From contig CAVZKV010000026.1 of assembly GCA_963775835.1 (NCBI GenBank), positions 248,001-312,000 of the forward strand: a stretch of 64,000 nt of DNA, written 5' to 3'. The position numbers and the translations under genes are program-made. Origin of the DNA: AWTP1-13 sp963775835 (lineage in GTDB: Bacteria > Pseudomonadota > Alphaproteobacteria > Rhizobiales > Hyphomicrobiaceae). This document shows positions 25,834 to 34,869 of this stretch, piece after piece. A model generated the notes under the pieces. The model worked only from the letters and a program-made list of their open reading frames with translations, did no database searches and was not told the origin of the DNA. Each line of letters begins with the position of its first letter. Position 1 is the stretch's first letter.

Positions 25834-25956
25834 CACCCCCGCGCGCCGGCGGCCTCGAGGGGGCGACGGCCCCGCCTTGGCCCCTGGCCAAGGTCGCGCT
25901 TGCCGGCGTGGTCCCGGTCACGTTCCTGCGAGCCCCCTGTCGGCGCGGGTATTGAT

Positions 25957-25968
25957 ACGTTATAACAT
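25957..25968. promoter_or_regulatory. Zur box (zinc uptake regulator operator)
   Basis: ACGTTATAACAT matches the palindromic core ATGTTATAACAT of alphaproteobacterial Zur boxes in 11 of 12 positions. It lies 85 bases before the zrgA-like start. Zinc-bound Zur would repress the operon; low zinc would release it. Confidence 0.7.
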
Positions 25969-26052
25969 CGCAGCAACGTCGGGGCCGCCTCGACCGTCGG
26001 GCAGCCCCAGTGCGACGCCCTCGCGCGACACCGGTCGGGGAAGCAAAACCTC

Positions 26053-26640
26053 ATGCGCACGATCAGCCTTCTGGCCCTTGGCCTCGGTCTCAGCCTCGGC
26101 GCCGGCGCGACCTTGGGACAGCAGCGACAACTGGGTGCGCATGAGCACGGACGTGGTGCGCTCAACATGGCCATCGAGGGCGCCCGCGTCAGCCTCGAGT
26201 TTGAGGCACCGGGTGCCGACATCGTCGGTTTCGAGCACGTGGCCAAGACGGCGCGCCAGAAGGCCGCCGTGGCGCAGGCCAAAAAACAGTTGCTTGCGCC
26301 GCAGGCCCTGTTCAAGTTTCCTGGCGCGGCTGGGTGTGAGGTTGCCGATGCCCGCGTCGATCTCGAAGGCGGCGGCGAGCATGAGCACGAGGAAGCCAAG
26401 GCCGGGAGCGCGGCCGCGAAGGGGCCCGAGGCCGCCCAAGCGGGCAAGCACTCGAATTTTCATGCGCAGTATGCATTCAACTGCAAGGATCCGGCCAGCA
26501 TCACCGTCGTCGAATTTGGCTACTTTCAGGCTTTCGCTGGCGCCCAGAAGCTTGAGGTCAATGTGATCACCGCGAAGGGGCAGACCACGTTCGAAGTGAC
26601 GCGGGCCAAGCCGCGCATCGATCTTGCCGGCATGATGTAG
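26053..26640 (+). CDS. ZrgA family zinc uptake protein (DUF2796)
   Basis: A 195-residue periplasmic protein. A signal peptide (MRTISLLALGLGLSLGAGATL) precedes QQRQLGAHEHGRGALNMAI, the DUF2796 opening. The HEHEEA stretch near residue 115 is a probable zinc-binding loop, and further conserved histidines occur around KHSNFHAQYAF. From memory, in Vibrio cholerae the DUF2796 protein ZrgA works with ZrgB-E in Zur-controlled zinc uptake. The three following genes match ZrgC, ZrgB and ZrgD in type. No candidate for zrgE is seen. Confidence 0.88.
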   Translation: MRTISLLALGLGLSLGAGATLGQQRQLGAHEHGRGALNMAIEGARVSLEFEAPGADIVGFEHVAKTARQKAAVAQAKKQLLAPQALFKFPGAAGCEVADARVDLEGGGEHEHEEAKAGSAAAKGPEAAQAGKHSNFHAQYAFNCKDPASITVVEFGYFQAFAGAQKLEVNVITAKGQTTFEVTRAKPRIDLAGMM

Positions 26641-26655
26641 GCCGCGGGTTGCCGC

Positions 26656-27396
26656 ATGGTTGCCATCAGCGTGGATTCGCCTGCCCCCAGGTCGCCCGTC
26701 ATCGCCGTGTCCGACCTGCGCTTTACCTGGCCCGGCCGCAATGCCTTTGCGCTTGCCATCGACCGTTTCGTTTTGCCCGCGCGCGAGCGGTTGTTGCTAA
26801 TCGGGCCATCGGGAAGCGGCAAATCGACCTTCCTCGGCCTCATTTGTGGCATCCTGACACCGCAGGTGGGACGCATCGAAATTCTTGGCACCGACATTGC
26901 CGGCCTGTCGGCGGCGGCGCGCGATGCCTACCGCGCCGAGCACTTCGGCATCATTTTTCAAATGTTCAACCTGTTGCCCTATGGGACCGTGATCGACAAC
27001 GTGCTGCTACCCTTGAGCTTCGCACCCGGACGTCGCCGCCGCGTGCGCGCCAAGGGCGCGGCGGAACAGGAGGCCGCGCGCCTGTTGAGCCGGCTGGGCC
27101 TCGCGGCAGACCTCGTGCGCGGGCCATTGGCGGCCAAGCTCAGTGTCGGACAGCAGCAAAGGGTTGCGGCCGCCCGTGCGCTGATCGGCGCGCCGGAACT
27201 GATCGTGGCCGATGAGCCAACGTCGGCCTTGGATCGAGATCACCAGCTGGCCTTTCTCGACCTCCTATTCAGCGAAACCAGCGAGGCGGGTGCGACGCTC
27301 ATCATGGTAAGCCATGACGAGAGCCTCGCCGCTCGTTTCGACAAGGTGATGCGGCTCGACGAAATCGCGCTTGCGGGGCAGAAAGGCAGCTCATGA
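26656..27396 (+). CDS. ABC transporter ATP-binding protein (LolD/MacB type, ZrgC-like)
   Basis: A 246-residue ATPase. Walker A is GPSGSGKST, the Q-loop region is GIIFQMFNLLPYGTV, the signature is LSVGQQQRVAAARAL (LSxGQ form), Walker B is LIVADEPTSALD and the H-loop is MVSHDESLA. It energises the permease encoded next; the stop overlaps the permease start by 4 bases. Belongs to the zinc-responsive operon led by the ZrgA-like gene. Confidence 0.93.
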   Translation: MVAISVDSPAPRSPVIAVSDLRFTWPGRNAFALAIDRFVLPARERLLLIGPSGSGKSTFLGLICGILTPQVGRIEILGTDIAGLSAAARDAYRAEHFGIIFQMFNLLPYGTVIDNVLLPLSFAPGRRRRVRAKGAAEQEAARLLSRLGLAADLVRGPLAAKLSVGQQQRVAAARALIGAPELIVADEPTSALDRDHQLAFLDLLFSETSEAGATLIMVSHDESLAARFDKVMRLDEIALAGQKGSS

Positions 27397-28652
27397 TCGT
27401 CTTGCGACTGGCGCTGCAGTCTTTGCGCAATCGCTGGGTCACGGCGCTGCTCACCGTGCTGGCGATCGCGGTCAGCGTCGTGCTGTTGCTGGGCGTCGAA
27501 AAGATCCGGACCGGCGCGCGCCAGAGCTTCGCCGACACCATTTCCGGCACCGATTTGATCGTCGGGGCGCGCAGCGGCAGCCTCAACCTCTTGCTTTATT
27601 CGGTGTTCCGCATCGGCAACGCCACCAACAACGTGTCCTGGCAAAGCTATCAGGATATTCTGGCGCGACCGGAGGTGGCCTGGGCCGTCCCGCTGTCACT
27701 CGGCGACAGCCACCACGGCTTTCGCGTGCTAGGCACCACGGGCGACTACTTTACCCACTACCGCTTTCGGCAAACGCACGGGCTCAGGTTTCGCGCGGGT
27801 GCGCCCTTCAGCGACCTGTTCGATGCCGTGATCGGAGCCGATGTCGCCGCGGCGCTAGGTTACAGGGTTGGTGACCCAATCGTTGTCTCGCATGGATTGG
27901 GCTCGGTCTCTTTCATCGAGCACGACGACAAGCCCTTTCGCGTCTCCGGCATCCTGGAAAAGACCGGCACGCCGGTCGATCGCACCGTGCACGTCTCTCT
28001 GGAGGCGATCGAAGCCATTCACGTGGATTGGCAAAGCGGAGGACGGATCCCTGGTCAAAGCCTATCGGCCGACGAGGTGCGCCGGATGGATTTGACGCCC
28101 AAGGCGATCACGGCCGCCCTCGTTGGTCTCAAGTCGAAGTTGGCGACGTTTCGTCTGCAGCGGGAAATCAACGAGTATCGAGCTGAACCCCTATCGGCCA
28201 TCCTGCCGGGGGCCGCGTTGCAGGAACTATGGGGGCTGGTTGGCATCGCCGAGACGGCTTTGACGGTGGTGTCCGCCATGGTGGTGGCGACCGCCCTGCT
28301 CGGCATGGTCACCATGATCCTGACCACCTTGAACGAGCGCCGTCGGGAGATGGCCATCCTGCGCTCGGTCGGGGCACGGCCCCGTACCATTCTGGCATTA
28401 TTGATGGCCGAAGCCGGCGTGCTCACGCTGACGGGAATTGCGCTCGGCATCGTCCTTCTCTACATCGGCTTATTGGCTTTGCAGCCCTATGTGGACAGGA
28501 GCTACGGCCTGCATTTGCCGATCGATGCGCCAAAGCCGGCCGAGCTCTTGAGCCTGGTCAGCATCGCGGTCGCCGGCTGCCTGGCGGGCCTGCTGCCAGC
28601 GTGGCGCGCCTATCGCCTTTCGGTGGCAGATGGCATGACGGTGAGGACGTGA
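27393..28652 (+). CDS. FtsX/MacB-type ABC transporter permease (ZrgB-like)
   Basis: A 419-residue permease with an N-terminal helix (LLTVLAIAVSVVLLLGV), a large periplasmic domain, and three C-terminal helices around MVTMILTTLNERRREMAILRSVGARPR, the mark of the FtsX/MacB family. Such permeases act mechanically on periplasmic partners rather than moving substrates across the inner membrane. The presumed partner here is the ZrgA-like and/or DUF3299 protein. Confidence 0.92.
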   Translation: MIVLRLALQSLRNRWVTALLTVLAIAVSVVLLLGVEKIRTGARQSFADTISGTDLIVGARSGSLNLLLYSVFRIGNATNNVSWQSYQDILARPEVAWAVPLSLGDSHHGFRVLGTTGDYFTHYRFRQTHGLRFRAGAPFSDLFDAVIGADVAAALGYRVGDPIVVSHGLGSVSFIEHDDKPFRVSGILEKTGTPVDRTVHVSLEAIEAIHVDWQSGGRIPGQSLSADEVRRMDLTPKAITAALVGLKSKLATFRLQREINEYRAEPLSAILPGAALQELWGLVGIAETALTVVSAMVVATALLGMVTMILTTLNERRREMAILRSVGARPRTILALLMAEAGVLTLTGIALGIVLLYIGLLALQPYVDRSYGLHLPIDAPKPAELLSLVSIAVAGCLAGLLPAWRAYRLSVADGMTVRT

Positions 28653-28665
28653 AGAGAGGTTCCTG

Positions 28666-29253
28666 ATGCGCACGGTATCCAATCCGGCAATCCTCCTGGG
28701 CGCGCTGAGCGCGGCGGCCTGGCTGTTGGCCGTCCCGCCCGCGACCGCCGCCGACGCGGTGATGAGCCTCAAATGGGATCAGCTGGTACCGCCGGCGCCG
28801 CCGAAACCGCCGCAGGCATTTTTCAGCGGCAGGCCGACCGATCCGGGTGCCTTCGGCGCGCCGGCGCACGCGCCGTCCGCGACGCAGCCGCTTGCCGAAG
28901 GGCGCTGGATGTCGGCGCCTGCCAAGTCCAGCGGCAAACCACCTGCGGTCGTGGCAAGCCTCGACGGCAAGCGGGTCCAGATCGGCGGCTACGTCGTGCC
29001 GCTCGACTTCGACGCGACGCGGGTGAAGGAATTCCTGCTGGTGCCCTTCGTCGGCGCGTGTATTCACGTGCCACCGCCGCCCCCCAACCAGATCGTCTAC
29101 GTCAAGGCCGAGGGTGGTGTCGACGTGAAGGGTACCTTCGATCCGGTGTGGGTCACCGGGACGTTGACCGTTACCCCGGCGTTTACCGGTCTCGCCGAGG
29201 CGGGCTACAGCCTGGAGGCCGAAAAGGTGGAAGCGAGGCCGGTCAAGGACTGA
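28666..29253 (+). CDS. DUF3299 periplasmic protein (ZrgD-like)
   Basis: A 195-residue exported protein with a signal peptide ending about VPPATAADA. The DUF3299 core is near residues 100-165: GKRVQIGGYVVPLDF, EFLLVPFVGACIHVPPPPPNQ and VKGTFDPVWVTG. The cysteine-histidine pair in GACIHVPPPPPN may bind metal. It completes a four-gene zrg-like operon. Between residues 40 and 85 there is a proline/alanine-rich linker. Confidence 0.9.
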   Translation: MRTVSNPAILLGALSAAAWLLAVPPATAADAVMSLKWDQLVPPAPPKPPQAFFSGRPTDPGAFGAPAHAPSATQPLAEGRWMSAPAKSSGKPPAVVASLDGKRVQIGGYVVPLDFDATRVKEFLLVPFVGACIHVPPPPPNQIVYVKAEGGVDVKGTFDPVWVTGTLTVTPAFTGLAEAGYSLEAEKVEARPVKD

Positions 29254-29404
29254 CCGGCCGCAGACCGGTCGCCTTGCGCCGGCCGTTTTGCCGAGCTACT
29301 CAGGGGTTGCATTGCGTTTCGGCAGGGTTGCTCGCTGGTCGCGGTAGAACCTCGCTTGGGCGAGGCACACCGGGACGACAGGTCGGTGGTGGGGCAAACG
29401 AGCC

Positions 29405-29704
29405 ATGAGACACCATCGCGTCGCGGTCCTGATCGCCGCGCTCAGCTGGCTTGGCACTGACGCGCCCGCGCATGATTGGTACCCCCTTGAATGCTGCAGC
29501 GGCCAGGACTGCGGTCCGGCCGAGACGGTCGAGCGCCGAGCCGACGGCAGCTATCTTGTGACCTCGCGTGGATTGTCCGCCGTGATCCCGTCGGACTATG
29601 CCCTGTGGAGAAAGTCGCCGGACGGTCGCATCCACGTTTGCATCCGCAAGCTCAGGTCGGGCGGGGAATATCTGGTGTGCGCCTTTCGCGGCCCGGGTGT
29701 TTGA
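29405..29704 (+). CDS. Small exported cysteine-rich protein
   Basis: A 99-residue protein with a signal peptide (cleavage about ...DAPAHD). The mature part begins HDWYPLECCSGQDCGPAE, a CCSGxDC motif that recurs in small exported proteins of Rhizobiales-type genomes. Later cysteines in HVCIRK and LVCAF could form disulfides. Function unknown. It lies about 150 bases after the zrg-like operon; whether it is co-transcribed is unclear. Confidence 0.75.
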   Translation: MRHHRVAVLIAALSWLGTDAPAHDWYPLECCSGQDCGPAETVERRADGSYLVTSRGLSAVIPSDYALWRKSPDGRIHVCIRKLRSGGEYLVCAFRGPGV

Positions 29705-29886
29705 GCCTTGTCGGCCCTCCCGACCCTCGATAATGCTGCGGTCGGTGCAAGGACGGCCTTGGCCACCCGATCCTGCAGTGAGGACGAGGCCTTGGCGGGC
29801 ATCGGCGCAAGATCGCAAGCTCGCGACAAAGGCTCACGACGTCGCGGAGGACGCCGCAATAGTCGGGCTAACAAAGGGGCCAAACA

Positions 29887-30642
29887 ATGCCGGATAGGGT
29901 GATGCTCATCACCGGTGCCAGCCGCGGCATCGGCGCCGCCACGGCGCGCTTGGCGGCCGCACGCGGCTATGCCGTGGCGGTCAACTACGTCGTGCGCGAG
30001 GACGCGGCCGAGGCGGTGGCCGCCGATGTGCGCAAAGCCGGGCACAAGGCCCTCACCATCCAGGCCGATATCGGCAAGCCGGACGAGATCGCGCGGCTCT
30101 TTCGGACCATCGATTTGGAGTTCGGACGGCTCGACGCCTTCTTCAACAATGCCGGGATTGTGAGCCGGGCGGCCAAATTCGTCGACGTCGCGCCGGCACG
30201 GCTACAGCAGATCTTGGCCGTCAATACCACCGGGGCCTTCATCGCCGCGCAGGAAGCCGTACGGCGCATGTCGACCCGGTTGGGGGGCCACGGCGGCGTC
30301 ATTGTCAATATGTCGTCGCTTGCCGCCAAGCTGGGCGGCGCGACCGAATTGACCGACTACGCCTTCTCAAAGGGCGCCATCGATACGTTGACCGTTGGTC
30401 TTGCCAAGGAGCTAGCGAGCGAGGGCATCCGCGTGAACGCGGTCAGACCGGGCCTGATCGAAACCGATATTCAGAAGGATTTTGGCATTGGCGATCGCGT
30501 CGGCAAGTACAAGGACCTGGTGCCAATGAAGCGCGGCGGCACGCCCCGGGAAGTGGCAGAGGCGGTGCTGTGGCTGTGCTCGGACCAGGCGAGCTACATC
30601 ACCGGTGTGCTGCTGGATGTGAGCGGTGGTCGCGGCTTGTAA
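29887..30642 (+). CDS. Short-chain dehydrogenase/reductase
   Basis: A 251-residue classical SDR. The NAD(P) motif is TGASRGIG near the N-terminus, followed by NNAGI, the catalytic serine in VNMSSLAA, and YAFSK (YxxxK). DVSGGRGL at the end is common in sugar- or acyl-type SDRs. Related proteins are called glucose-1-dehydrogenase-like or FabG-like, but the substrate cannot be read from the sequence. Confidence 0.94.
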   Translation: MPDRVMLITGASRGIGAATARLAAARGYAVAVNYVVREDAAEAVAADVRKAGHKALTIQADIGKPDEIARLFRTIDLEFGRLDAFFNNAGIVSRAAKFVDVAPARLQQILAVNTTGAFIAAQEAVRRMSTRLGGHGGVIVNMSSLAAKLGGATELTDYAFSKGAIDTLTVGLAKELASEGIRVNAVRPGLIETDIQKDFGIGDRVGKYKDLVPMKRGGTPREVAEAVLWLCSDQASYITGVLLDVSGGRGL

Positions 30643-30741
30643 GGCTTGCGCGAAGTGCCAACCACGTATAGTGCGCGTGCGTGTGCGTTGTTCGGCCTGG
30701 ATTGTCCCCACACCCAACAGCATTGTTGCGATAGCGAGCGC

Positions 30742-32055
30742 ATGATTGTAGCGACACCGAGCGCTTGGCCTGGTGGCTTCGAGCCGACCGCGCAGCATCG
30801 CGCCGCCCATGACTATTTGCGTGAGGGAAGCGGCAATTTGTTCGTCACGGGTCGGGCCGGCACGGGCAAATCGACGTTGCTGCGCTGTCTCAAGGACCTG
30901 ATCGCCGAGGAGATGGTGATCGTGGCACCGACCGGGCTCGCCGCCATTAACGTCGGCGGTCAGACGATCCATTCGTTCTTTGGCTTTCCGCCGCGGCTGA
31001 TCCGGCCAGATGACATCCGCCGCAGTCGCAACGGCCGCCTGATGCGAAGGCTCAAGTTTCTCGTGATCGACGAGGTCTCCATGGTTCGCTCCGACCTGAT
31101 GTGGGCCATCGACCAGTCGTTGCGAGTCAATCGGGGGCGGCCGCGGGAACCGTTCGGCGGCGTGCGCCTGGCGCTATTCGGCGACTTGCATCAGCTGCCA
31201 CCCGTGATCAACGAGGCCGACGTCGCCGAGCATCTGGAAACGCAGCACGGCGGGCCGTTTTTTTTCAGTCTGGCGGCGTTGCGCGAAGGGGCCGGGACGG
31301 CGCTGATCGAATTGACGCAGGTCTTCCGCCAGAACGACGAGGTCCTACTCGAGATCCTCAATCGCGTCCGCGACGGGGCGATCGATGCTGACAAGCTGGC
31401 GCTGCTCAACGCGCGGGTGCGTCCGATCCGCACCTTGGCGGAAGGCGAATCCTACGTCATCCTCACCCCCACCAACGCGGCCGCTAGCCGCATCAACATG
31501 GCCTACCTCGCTGCCTTGTCCGGGCGGGCCAGCGCCTATGCGGCGGGCGTCACGGGTGAGTTCAGCGCCTCGGCGCATCCGACCGAGGAGAAGCTTGTGC
31601 TCAAGCCTGGGGCCAAGGTCATGCTGCTGCGCAACGATCCGGAGCGACGTTGGGTTAACGGGTCAATTGCCCGTGTCGCGCGTCTTGCAGACGAGCGGGT
31701 GTGGATCGAGATTAATGGCGTCGAGCACGAGGTCGAGCAGGTCTCCTGGGAAAGCCGGCGTTATGCCTATGACAAGGCGCAGGAAAAGATCGTCGAGACG
31801 GTGGCCGGCACCTTCCGTCAGTTTCCGCTGCGCCTGGCCTGGGCCTTGACCATTCACAAAAGCCAGGGCTTGACGCTCGACAATGTGTACATCGATCTCG
31901 GGCGGGGCGCTTTTGCTCACGGCCAGACTTATGTTGCCTTGTCGCGCTGCCGTTCGCTTGTCGGTTTGGCGCTGGCGCGGCCGCTGCGCGGCGAGGATAT
32001 CCTGTTCGACACATCGGTGCTTGGCTACCGCCGCATGTTCGATGCCCTCATTTGA
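30742..32055 (+). CDS. Pif1/RecD-like ATP-dependent DNA helicase
   Basis: A 437-residue superfamily 1B helicase. Walker A is GRAGTGKST, motif Ia is VAPTGLAAINVGGQTIHSFF, motif II is LVIDEVSMV, motif III is LFGDLHQLPPV, motif IV region is ELTQVFRQND, and motif VI region is LTIHKSQGLTLDNV and YVALSRCRSL. This set is Pif1-like. Such stand-alone bacterial proteins probably unwind 5'-tailed or structured DNA. I use ATG 30742; the frame opens 96 bases earlier without a better start. Confidence 0.93.
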   Translation: MIVATPSAWPGGFEPTAQHRAAHDYLREGSGNLFVTGRAGTGKSTLLRCLKDLIAEEMVIVAPTGLAAINVGGQTIHSFFGFPPRLIRPDDIRRSRNGRLMRRLKFLVIDEVSMVRSDLMWAIDQSLRVNRGRPREPFGGVRLALFGDLHQLPPVINEADVAEHLETQHGGPFFFSLAALREGAGTALIELTQVFRQNDEVLLEILNRVRDGAIDADKLALLNARVRPIRTLAEGESYVILTPTNAAASRINMAYLAALSGRASAYAAGVTGEFSASAHPTEEKLVLKPGAKVMLLRNDPERRWVNGSIARVARLADERVWIEINGVEHEVEQVSWESRRYAYDKAQEKIVETVAGTFRQFPLRLAWALTIHKSQGLTLDNVYIDLGRGAFAHGQTYVALSRCRSLVGLALARPLRGEDILFDTSVLGYRRMFDALI

Positions 32056-32112
32056 CAGGCGGGGAGAAAATTTTCTGGATCACAGCGATCCGGGCCGCGC
32101 TATAGTGTGGCT

Positions 32113-32622
32113 ATGCTGGGCTCGGGTGCAAAGGTGCGGGTGCGGGGCGGCAAGCCTGCCGATGCGAAGGCGCTCGCCAATGTTTTCAAGGATTCCTGGC
32201 TGTTCGCCTATCGCGGCATCATCCCGCAACGCCATCTCGACAGCATGGTTCGCCAGCGCTCGCCGGAATGGTGGCGCGATGCCATGAAGACCGGCGACAG
32301 CACGCTGGTGCTGGACGTCGGGGGTGCGGTTGCGGGCTATGCGACGCTCGGCAACTCGCGCCAGCGCGGGCGCTACCAGGGCGAGATCTACGAGCTCTAT
32401 CTTGATCCGCTCTATCAAGGCTTGGGACTCGGCGAGCACTTGTTCGAGGGCTGCCGGCACGCACTCGACATGCGCAGGCTCGACGGCCTCATCGTCTGGG
32501 CGCTGCTCGGCAATACCAGCGCCTGCGACTTTTATTGGCGCCGCGGTGGGCGTCCGGTGGCAAGCACCTTCACCCGCATCGGCGGCGCGCGGCTGGAAAA
32601 GGTCGCCTTCGCCTGGGGCTGA
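32113..32622 (+). CDS. GNAT family N-acetyltransferase
   Basis: A 169-residue acetyltransferase. VRVRGGKPADAKALANVFKDSW opens the fold, and the acetyl-CoA-binding segment is YELYLDPLYQGLGLGEHLF (Q/RxxGxG/A type). The late SACDFYWRRGG is typical of motif B. The acceptor is unknown. It follows the helicase closely on the same strand. Confidence 0.9.
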   Translation: MLGSGAKVRVRGGKPADAKALANVFKDSWLFAYRGIIPQRHLDSMVRQRSPEWWRDAMKTGDSTLVLDVGGAVAGYATLGNSRQRGRYQGEIYELYLDPLYQGLGLGEHLFEGCRHALDMRRLDGLIVWALLGNTSACDFYWRRGGRPVASTFTRIGGARLEKVAFAWG

Positions 32623-32628
32623 CGCGGT

Positions 32629-33192
32629 CTACATGGGGCTTTTGCCCTTTTCGCCCATGGCCTGCGGCTCGGCTCGGCAGTCAAAGGCGCGCGCCTTGGC
32701 GTCGGCGATGCGGCGCGCCAAGGCGATGGCATCGGCATTGGCCAGCGCATCGATGTAGGCGACGTGGCAGGTTTCCTCAGGCGTCACCTTGGAGATGACC
32801 AAAACGTCGCCCCGCAGCCCATGCTGCGAGGTGTGATAGCGCACGATGGTGGCGTAGGGAACTTGGCCGCCGCCACGTCGCTCGAAGCGCCATTCGATCG
32901 TGGCCCGCCGACTGCCACCCTCGAAAATCGTGTTGAAGGGCCCAAGCGTCTGCGTGGCGGCGCGGCGATGTTCCGCATCCTTGCCGGCGCTCACGAACTG
33001 GTGCAAGTCGCCCGCGGCGACGTAGACGGGGTAACCCGGCAAGCCCTGGCAGCGCCAGGCGTCGCCATCCTTGTGTCGCTTGATTGGCTGACAGGATTTG
33101 AGCTCAACCGTCGTGTACAGGCTTTTGACCGGATTGGCGGCGGCCGGGCCCAGCATCGAAATGAACGCACATAGCACCGCCGGCGCACGCAT
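32629..33192 (-). CDS. Uncharacterised exported protein
   Basis: A 187-residue protein from ATG 33192, with AAGGAG 9 bases upstream. A short signal peptide (MRAPAVLCAFISMLGPAAA) is followed by a region with two probable disulfide cysteines (ELKSCQPIKRH and WRCQGLPGYPVYV). No recognised domain. Similar proteins of this length are common in alphaproteobacteria. It is divergent from dapB, so 33193-33361 holds both promoters. Confidence 0.78.
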   Translation of the reverse strand: MRAPAVLCAFISMLGPAAANPVKSLYTTVELKSCQPIKRHKDGDAWRCQGLPGYPVYVAAGDLHQFVSAGKDAEHRRAATQTLGPFNTIFEGGSRRATIEWRFERRGGGQVPYATIVRYHTSQHGLRGDVLVISKVTPEETCHVAYIDALANADAIALARRIADAKARAFDCRAEPQAMGEKGKSPM

Positions 33193-33361
33193 GCTGGCGC
33201 TCCTTGCGAGACCCTCAGCCGCCGGCCAGTCTTTGCGGCCGAGCGGCGGAGCACGTATACCATGACAGTTGCAAATCTTTCTCTGGCGCCGCGTGCAGAC
33301 CAATGCTTCCCCTGCCCCTGGCGCCGTTGCTATAGGGGCTGGACAGCCAAATAGGTGGGTG

Positions 33362-34189
33362 ATGGCAAAGCTGAAGATCGCCGTAACCGGCGCGGCGGGA
33401 CGCATGGGCCGCGAGCTCATCAGAGCGGTCCACGGCAATGAAGCGTGCCTGTTGGCGGGTGCCGTCGAGCAAGCGGGCTCGCTCGCGCTGGGGCAGGATG
33501 CCGGCCTCCTCGCCGGGCTTGGCAAGCTCGGCGTTGTCATCGTCGATGATCCCATGGAGCTCTTCACCAAAATCGATGCGGTGCTCGATTTCAGCGCCCC
33601 CGTGGCATCGCTGGAGTTCGCCGCGCTCGCCGCCAACGCCCGTATCATCCACGTCATGGGCACGACGGGCATGTCGGCGGCCGACGAGGCCAAGGTGGCG
33701 GCGGCGGCGCGGCACGCGACTATCATCCGGGCCGGCAACATGAGCCTCGGCATCAACCTCATGAGCGCCCTGGTGCGCAAGGTTGCCGAGGCGCTCGACG
33801 CCGACTTCGATATCGAGGTGCTCGAGATGCATCATCGCCACAAGGTCGACGCGCCGTCGGGCACGGCCCTGATGTTGGGCCGGGCCGCTGCCGAGGGCCG
33901 CAAGGTCAAGCTTGCGGAGGTAAGCGTGCGCGCGCGCGACGGCCACACCGGCGAGCGCCGGCGCGGCGATATCGGCTTTGCGACCTTGCGCGGCGGCAGC
34001 GTCGTAGGCGACCACTCGGTCATTTTTGCCGCCGACGGTGAACGTATCGAGTTGGTCCATCGCGCTGCCGATCGGGGGATCTATGCGCGCGGGGCCGTCA
34101 AAGCCGCGCTGTGGGGGCGGGGCAAGGGACCCGGCCTGTTCGATATGATGGATGTGCTGGGCATTGAGAGTGCCAAGCCCGGACCATGA
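33362..34189 (+). CDS. dapB: 4-Hydroxy-tetrahydrodipicolinate reductase
   Basis: NAD(P)H-dependent step in lysine and diaminopimelate synthesis. 275 residues. The nucleotide motif is AVTGAAGRMGREL, GTTGMS marks the hinge, and the catalytic stretch is EMHHRHKVDAPSGTAL (His-His-x-x-Lys). RGGSVVGDHSVIF and the C-terminal hinge helix are normal. ATG 33362 is used. It is followed at 28 bases by gpmA. Confidence 0.97.
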   Translation: MAKLKIAVTGAAGRMGRELIRAVHGNEACLLAGAVEQAGSLALGQDAGLLAGLGKLGVVIVDDPMELFTKIDAVLDFSAPVASLEFAALAANARIIHVMGTTGMSAADEAKVAAAARHATIIRAGNMSLGINLMSALVRKVAEALDADFDIEVLEMHHRHKVDAPSGTALMLGRAAAEGRKVKLAEVSVRARDGHTGERRRGDIGFATLRGGSVVGDHSVIFAADGERIELVHRAADRGIYARGAVKAALWGRGKGPGLFDMMDVLGIESAKPGP

Positions 34190-34217
34190 ACGGCAGCGAG
34201 CTGGACAGAGGATTGGA

Positions 34218-34838
34218 ATGGACAACGTGCTGGTATTGGTGCGCCACGGCGAGAGTGAGTGGAACAAGCTCAACCTATTTACGGGTTGGAAGGACCCCGA
34301 TCTTAGCGACAAGGGCGTCGCCGAGGCGCACAAGGCGGGTCAATTGCTCAAGGCCCAGGGCCTAAAATTCGATATTGCCTTCACCAGCGCCCTCCAGCGT
34401 GCGCAGCACACGCTCGATATCATGCTCGACGAACTCGGCCAGGCTGGCTTGCCGAGGCGCCGGGATCAGCGCCTGAATGAGCGTGACTACGGCGATCTTT
34501 CCGGCCTCAACAAGGATGAGGCGCGCCAGCGCTGGGGCGAGCAGCAAGTGCACATTTGGCGGCGCAGCTTCGATGTCCCCCCACCGGGCGGTGAAAGCTT
34601 AAAGGACACGGCCGAGCGCGTACTGCCCTACTATCAAGCGCAGATTTGGCCCGAGGTTGCCTCCGGTCGCAACGTGCTCGTTGCGGCCCACGGCAACTCG
34701 CTGCGTGCGCTCATCATGCAACTGGAAGGATTGACCGGGGAGCAGATTGTTGCACGCGAGCTGGGAACCGGCGTACCGATCGTTTATCGTCTGGGCGCCG
34801 ACGGCCGCGTATCCGACCGGCGTGAACTTGCGGCCTGA
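34218..34838 (+). CDS. gpmA: 2,3-Bisphosphoglycerate-dependent phosphoglycerate mutase
   Basis: Interconverts 3- and 2-phosphoglycerate through a phosphohistidine. LVLVRHGESEWNKLNLFTGW carries the catalytic histidine, then RLNERDYGDLSGLNK, PPPGGESLKDTAERV and the second histidine in VAAHGNSLRALI. The 206 residues match the shorter proteobacterial dPGM form. Probably co-transcribed with dapB. Confidence 0.96.
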   Translation: MDNVLVLVRHGESEWNKLNLFTGWKDPDLSDKGVAEAHKAGQLLKAQGLKFDIAFTSALQRAQHTLDIMLDELGQAGLPRRRDQRLNERDYGDLSGLNKDEARQRWGEQQVHIWRRSFDVPPPGGESLKDTAERVLPYYQAQIWPEVASGRNVLVAAHGNSLRALIMQLEGLTGEQIVARELGTGVPIVYRLGADGRVSDRRELAA

Positions 34839-34869
34839 GGCGCGCGTAACGCTTGGGGGGAGGCAGGTC

